Source: Adiantum capillus-veneris | Lineage: Eukaryota; Streptophyta; Polypodiopsida; Polypodiales; Pteridaceae | Length of the DNA: 64,000 nt | Assembly (NCBI GenBank): GCA_014529385.2 | Contig: CM043952.1 | Span: forward strand, 55,342,619 to 55,406,618 | Direction: 5' to 3' | In this document: one piece after another, positions 60,201 to 64,000 of the stretch | Layout: the number at the start of each line of letters is the position of its first letter | Numbering within the stretch: the first letter of the stretch is position 1 | Translations under genes and position numbers: made by a program | The notes under the pieces: generated by a model | Told to the model about the DNA's origin: nothing | Databases searched by the model: none | Seen by the model: only the letters and a program-made list of their open reading frames with translations

Positions 60201-60419
60201 TGTCGAATTGTAGGGGATTTGTTGTGCATCATTTGTGAACCACTAAGGATGCAAACACACAACCTGTGTGCAGAGAAGCTCACCGACACAGGCAGGTGTG
60301 TCAATTACCTCTATGTAGTTGTTGATACTGGAAACTCGCACCTTTGTGAAGAGGGAGCTCTCCGTTGCTGCTCAACCACCTTGCCACTACCGTACCTTCG
60401 CTTGCTTGCTCATGCTCGC

Positions 60420-60420
<1 letters not shown>

Positions 60421-60484
<64 letters not shown>
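60421..60484. repeat. (CT)n microsatellite
   Basis: An uninterrupted CT tract of about 64 bases. Open frames across it are shadows. Confidence 0.97.
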
Positions 60485-60489
<5 letters not shown>

Positions 60490-60640
60490 ACGCTCACCCA
60501 CAACAAGAGATTGGACACGAGAGGAGAGAAAGAGAGAAAATCCAAACCATACATTCAAGAATGAAAAAAAGCTAGGGTTATACACCACTTATGTGAGTCA
60601 TCCCATCCACATATGGGCACCTACACTTGACCGACAATGA

Positions 60641-60686
<46 letters not shown>
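60641..60686. repeat. (CT)n microsatellite
   Basis: A CT tract of about 46 bases at the edge of the Copia fossil. Confidence 0.95.
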
Positions 60687-60688
<2 letters not shown>

Positions 60689-60708
60689 CTAAATGAGGCG
60701 TTCGCCTA

Positions 60709-63425
60709 TCATCGATGATCGCCCATGAATACATGTGTGGAGACGACAAGCCCGGCCCATAACTTAATACAAATAATAATAACAAAAATGAGCAAAGATA
60801 ACACTATTGTTGTAGCATATGGAACTCTAGACATATAAACTATCTCCTCTTGTGTTTTTGGACACATATCCTTGGTTAGTTTAAAGTGAATATCCAAAGG
60901 TATAGAAACTTGTTTTGCATTTTGCATTGCAAACCTTCCTAGTACCTTCTTGATGTAACCCTCTTGATATAGTGTTTATGTGTTCTTCCACACCAAGTAT
61001 CCATTTTGCAGCACCTAAGTCTTTGACTGAAAACAATTCAAACAACTCTCCTTTTAGTTCTCTTATATCTTGCATGTTAGCACCTGCACTTAGCATGTAA
61101 TCAATATACAACATCAGGATTATGTATTTTACATCCCCCAAACTCTTTGTGTCTACACAGAGATTTGAGTTGCATTGTTTGATTCAGTAGTTGAATCTTA
61201 GATGCCACTATATTGATGATTTCTTTAAACCATACAAGTTGTTTCTCAAAAGGTACACCATTTTTGCCTTACCCTTTTCTTCACACCCATTTGGTTCAAA
61301 CATGTAAATTTCCTCCTCCAAGTAGCATGAGGGAATGCCATGTTTACATCCATTTGTTCAAGATCCAAGTCTTATGTAGCCATAAGGATTTTAAAAAGTC
61401 TAATGGAATTCACTTTGACTACAAGAGATAATATTTCAAGAAAATCAACCCATTTCTTTTGAGTAAACCCCTTTACCACCTCAAGCCTAGAATTGTATAT
61501 GTTTTTCCCATCTTCTTTCTCTTTCAACTTGTACACCCATTTATTTTCTAATTCCTATTTTTCTTTAGGAAAATCAACCAATTATCAAGTTTGATTTTGT
61601 TGCAATGAGTCCATTTATACTTGCATGCTCTTCGTCCACTCCTCTTTGGATTTATGTTGCATGGTATGTTCATGTGACTAAGGCCCTCCAAAATTTGTGA
61701 AAAAGATATGGCTGAAGGAAGGAATGAATCTCTCTAGAGGTCTACTAACTCTTGTAGATCTTAGGGGTATAGTTTGAGGTTCCTCATATTTGGCATTGTT
61801 GCAAGTCTTCATCACTTGCACTCTTTGAGTCTTAATTGTCCTTAAGCTCCATATACTCATCATCTACTTTTTTTTTTTTGCTTTTTTTCTTACCAAGTAA
61901 TCTTTTTACACATTATGTTCATTGAACATTACATATCTATTCCTAAATATTTTACCATCTTTAGAATACCATAGGGGATACCCAAAGTCCAATTCTACAT
62001 AATCAATTCTAAAAAACACCCTTGGATTAGGCATCTAGTTTAAAGCTTAGATGTTTGTCTATGTGCATGAAGGCTTTACATCTAAATACATTGAGTAATG
62101 CATAGTTCACCTTCTTACATGTTCATGCCTCTTTTGAAATTCCTTTATTTAGTGTTGTTGAGGGTGATTGTTTATCAAGTAGATGGATGTACTTACTAGT
62201 TTGGCCCAAAGATCAAGAGAAAAACCTATATGTAGGCTCATGCTTCACGACATGATCCATGATTTTCCCATTCATCCTTTCTGAAATGCCATTTTATTGA
62301 GGTGTCTTGATGTTTTCTTTTGTCTTCATATGCCATTGCTAGTACAAAAGCTTTTAAATGCTTTGCTACAAAACTCTCCTCCATTGTCAAATTTGAGACA
62401 TTTCAACTTAGTACCTCAAGGGGTGCACTATGTAATCATGTTAATGAATAACGTGAGCTTGAAAGGAGGGGTTTTAAAATGCAAAAAAATTAATAAATTT
62501 AACAGATATACATTAAAATAAGTGGTTTTTATATTCAATTTTGGAAAAAGTCCAAAAATAGGAGTCATTTTATTCAAACATGCTATAAGAGGGGGTTTTT
62601 TAATAAAAGGAGTTTTTTTAATACGCCACGAACGCATGTTATATAGGTGGGTACTAAACGGTGAACCCCCCGAGCTTAATATCTGCTTCATTTTTTCACA
62701 AAGGCTTTTTGCCTTTAAAATACATTCATTGGATTTGTTTTTCATTGAATAAACCCATGTATTCCTAGTCGCATCATCTATAAATATCACATAATACAAT
62801 GAGCCACCAAGGGAGGTTGTACTAGCAGGACCCCATACATAAGAAAGAACCAATTCAAGCCTCTTTCTGTTCCTTTCATTTTCAACTTTAAGAAATTTTA
62901 CCCTCCTTTTCTTTCCAAAGACACAGTCCTCACAAATCTCTGAATCAACTCTCTCCAAACAAGGTAGACGTTTCTTTGATTGTAGGATTTGCATTCCTTT
63001 GGCACTCATGTATCCAAGCCAATAGTTGCATACCGCAACATCAACTTTTGTAGATGTTACACAAATGAAAGAATCTGTGCTAGTTGTACACAATTAGAGT
63101 GTATCCACTTTGTCTCCCTTTGCAACTACCAAAGATCCTTTCAAGACCTTCCATCATTTGGTTTCAAATGCAGCACTAGAACCTTCATCATCCAATTGAC
63201 CGATATAGATTAAGTTCTTGTGAACAGAGGGAGAATGCCTAACATCTTTAAGCATCCATTGATTTCTTTATTCAATTTTAATGAAAAATTTTCCTTTGCC
63301 AAAAAATTCAAAAACTTCATCATCCCTCCAATACACAAACCCAAAATTACCTTTGGTGTAATCTTAAAAATACTTCTTGTGGGGTGTTGCATGGAATGAA
63401 GCCCCAGAGTCTACTTGTAATGCCT
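60709..63425 (-). mobile_element. Second TNT1-like Copia fossil
   Basis: The minus-strand order from 63.42 kb leftward is as follows. Protease active-site segment DSGASFHATPHKKYF (near 63.4 kb); pre-integrase segment (LKDVRHSPSVHKNLIYIGQLDDEG); integrase start (EICEDCVFGKKRRVKF, VWGPASTTSLGGS); linker with RPLERFIPSFSH; and reverse transcriptase pieces down to 60709. Same lineage as the 26.9-38.0 kb Copia but far more decayed, with many breaks; old. No LTR was recognised. Confidence 0.8.
62415..62680. mobile_element. Possible MITE inserted in the Copia integrase region
   Basis: About 260 bases interrupt the Copia sequence. The left end has GGGGTGCACTA, and the right end on the minus strand has GGGGGGTTCACCGTTTAGTA, a weak inverted repeat. 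AT-rich interior. No certain target duplication. Confidence 0.4.
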
Positions 63426-63426
63426 A

Positions 63427-64000
63427 TTGCTCCGCAATGGAACAATAAGCACTATGAGAATGGATACCCTCACACTGCCTTACATTATATGAACAACAAG
63501 GTATATGAAGATAGAATAGAAGACAATACACAGGGACAGAACACCATCGTCTTCATTGATATGTAACAGAACACATAATTACATGAGAATGATATATTGA
63601 TTGCATGAATAAATATCCACAAAGACTGGTTTGTGTCCCCAAATACACCCGTTGCTCCAGTGCAGATCGAGAATGGTGCAAAACCCCGTCCTGTCTCATG
63701 AGATCCCATGAAGAATTGTCCCAAAGCCGCATGACTCCTAGTCCGTCACATCGGGAATGGTGCAAAACCCCGTCCTGTGTCCTAGTCTGCAATGTCCGGA
63801 GATCCACAAGACCACAATGTGCGGCTTATACCGTAACACCTGGTATGCAGAGTGGATTGCGCAAACCCACAGCTTTAGCCTCTTCGTGTCCAACGCTCCG
63901 GTTTGCTGCTCCTCTTCCCGCCCTGGTGATGAGGAAATATCAATGTAGAAAAATCCCCAAAAATCTTGCTGATGGGCCCTGTAAACCTCCGCCAGCAGCT
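63427..64000. other. Region without a supported gene; contains a short direct repeat
   Basis: GAATGGTGCAAAACCCCGTC occurs at about 63670 and 63754, an offset of about 84 bases. Open frames here show no domain. It may be LTR or other transposon sequence cut by the window edge. Confidence 0.4.

Noticed and set aside
60219-60640. Ser/Leu-rich frames around 60.4 kb
   Set aside because: They cross a CT microsatellite and carry no domain outside it.

Overview
The window looks like gene-poor nuclear DNA of a flowering plant. It holds plant-type Copia and Gypsy LTR retrotransposons, a chromodomain Gypsy with very long LTRs, an L1-type LINE with the plant DUF4283/CCHC ORF1, MITEs, TIR DNA transposons, and long CT/GT microsatellites. 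I see no intact ordinary host gene, rRNA, tRNA or CRISPR array. The only host-like gene piece is a decayed small LysM-domain membrane protein near 19 kb. The species cannot be named from the sequence. Layout. 1-12.5 kb: a duplicated block with decayed Gypsy-type coding remnants, then a long non-autonomous retroelement coding region ending in a polypurine tract and a probable 3' LTR. 12.5-14.1 kb: AT-rich filler, a dense microsatellite cluster and a CACTA-like end. 14.1-16.0 kb: a decayed Copia with a short 3' LTR. 16.2-17.0 kb: Gypsy integrase remains. 17.17-18.51 kb: a TIR element. 19.0-19.3 kb: LysM pseudogene. 19.37-19.82 kb: MITE. 19.84-25.64 kb: LINE on the minus strand. 25.6-38.2 kb is a nest: a MITE is split by a TNT1-like Copia, and that Copia is split by a 7.5-kb TIR element (29001-36498). 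38.4-42.6 kb and 57.7-60.2 kb: pieces of a minus-strand Gypsy. That Gypsy is interrupted by a Tekay/Del-like chromovirus (42594-57681, target duplication AACTC), which is itself interrupted by a 2.8-kb solo LTR (48673-51449, target duplication TATTC). 60.7-63.4 kb: a second TNT1-like Copia fossil. The most interesting object is the 7.5-kb TIR element. It carries at least four coding units in alternating orientation and no transposase that I recognise. Its central plus-strand unit encodes a histone H3-like protein with an H3 tail start (MARTKKTARK), a long basic linker and a full histone fold with CENH3-like signatures. In the same frame beyond a stop codon lies a Ulp1/C48-type cysteine-protease domain with a lysine/SP-rich tail. 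A divergent minus-strand gene encodes an unrecognised protein with an acidic tract and a clean 69-bp GT-AG intron. A histone-fold and SUMO-protease-like cargo inside a DNA transposon is the candidate undescribed system here. All calls are by eye without database searches. LTR elements are treated as fossils and described only by family, extent and parts.
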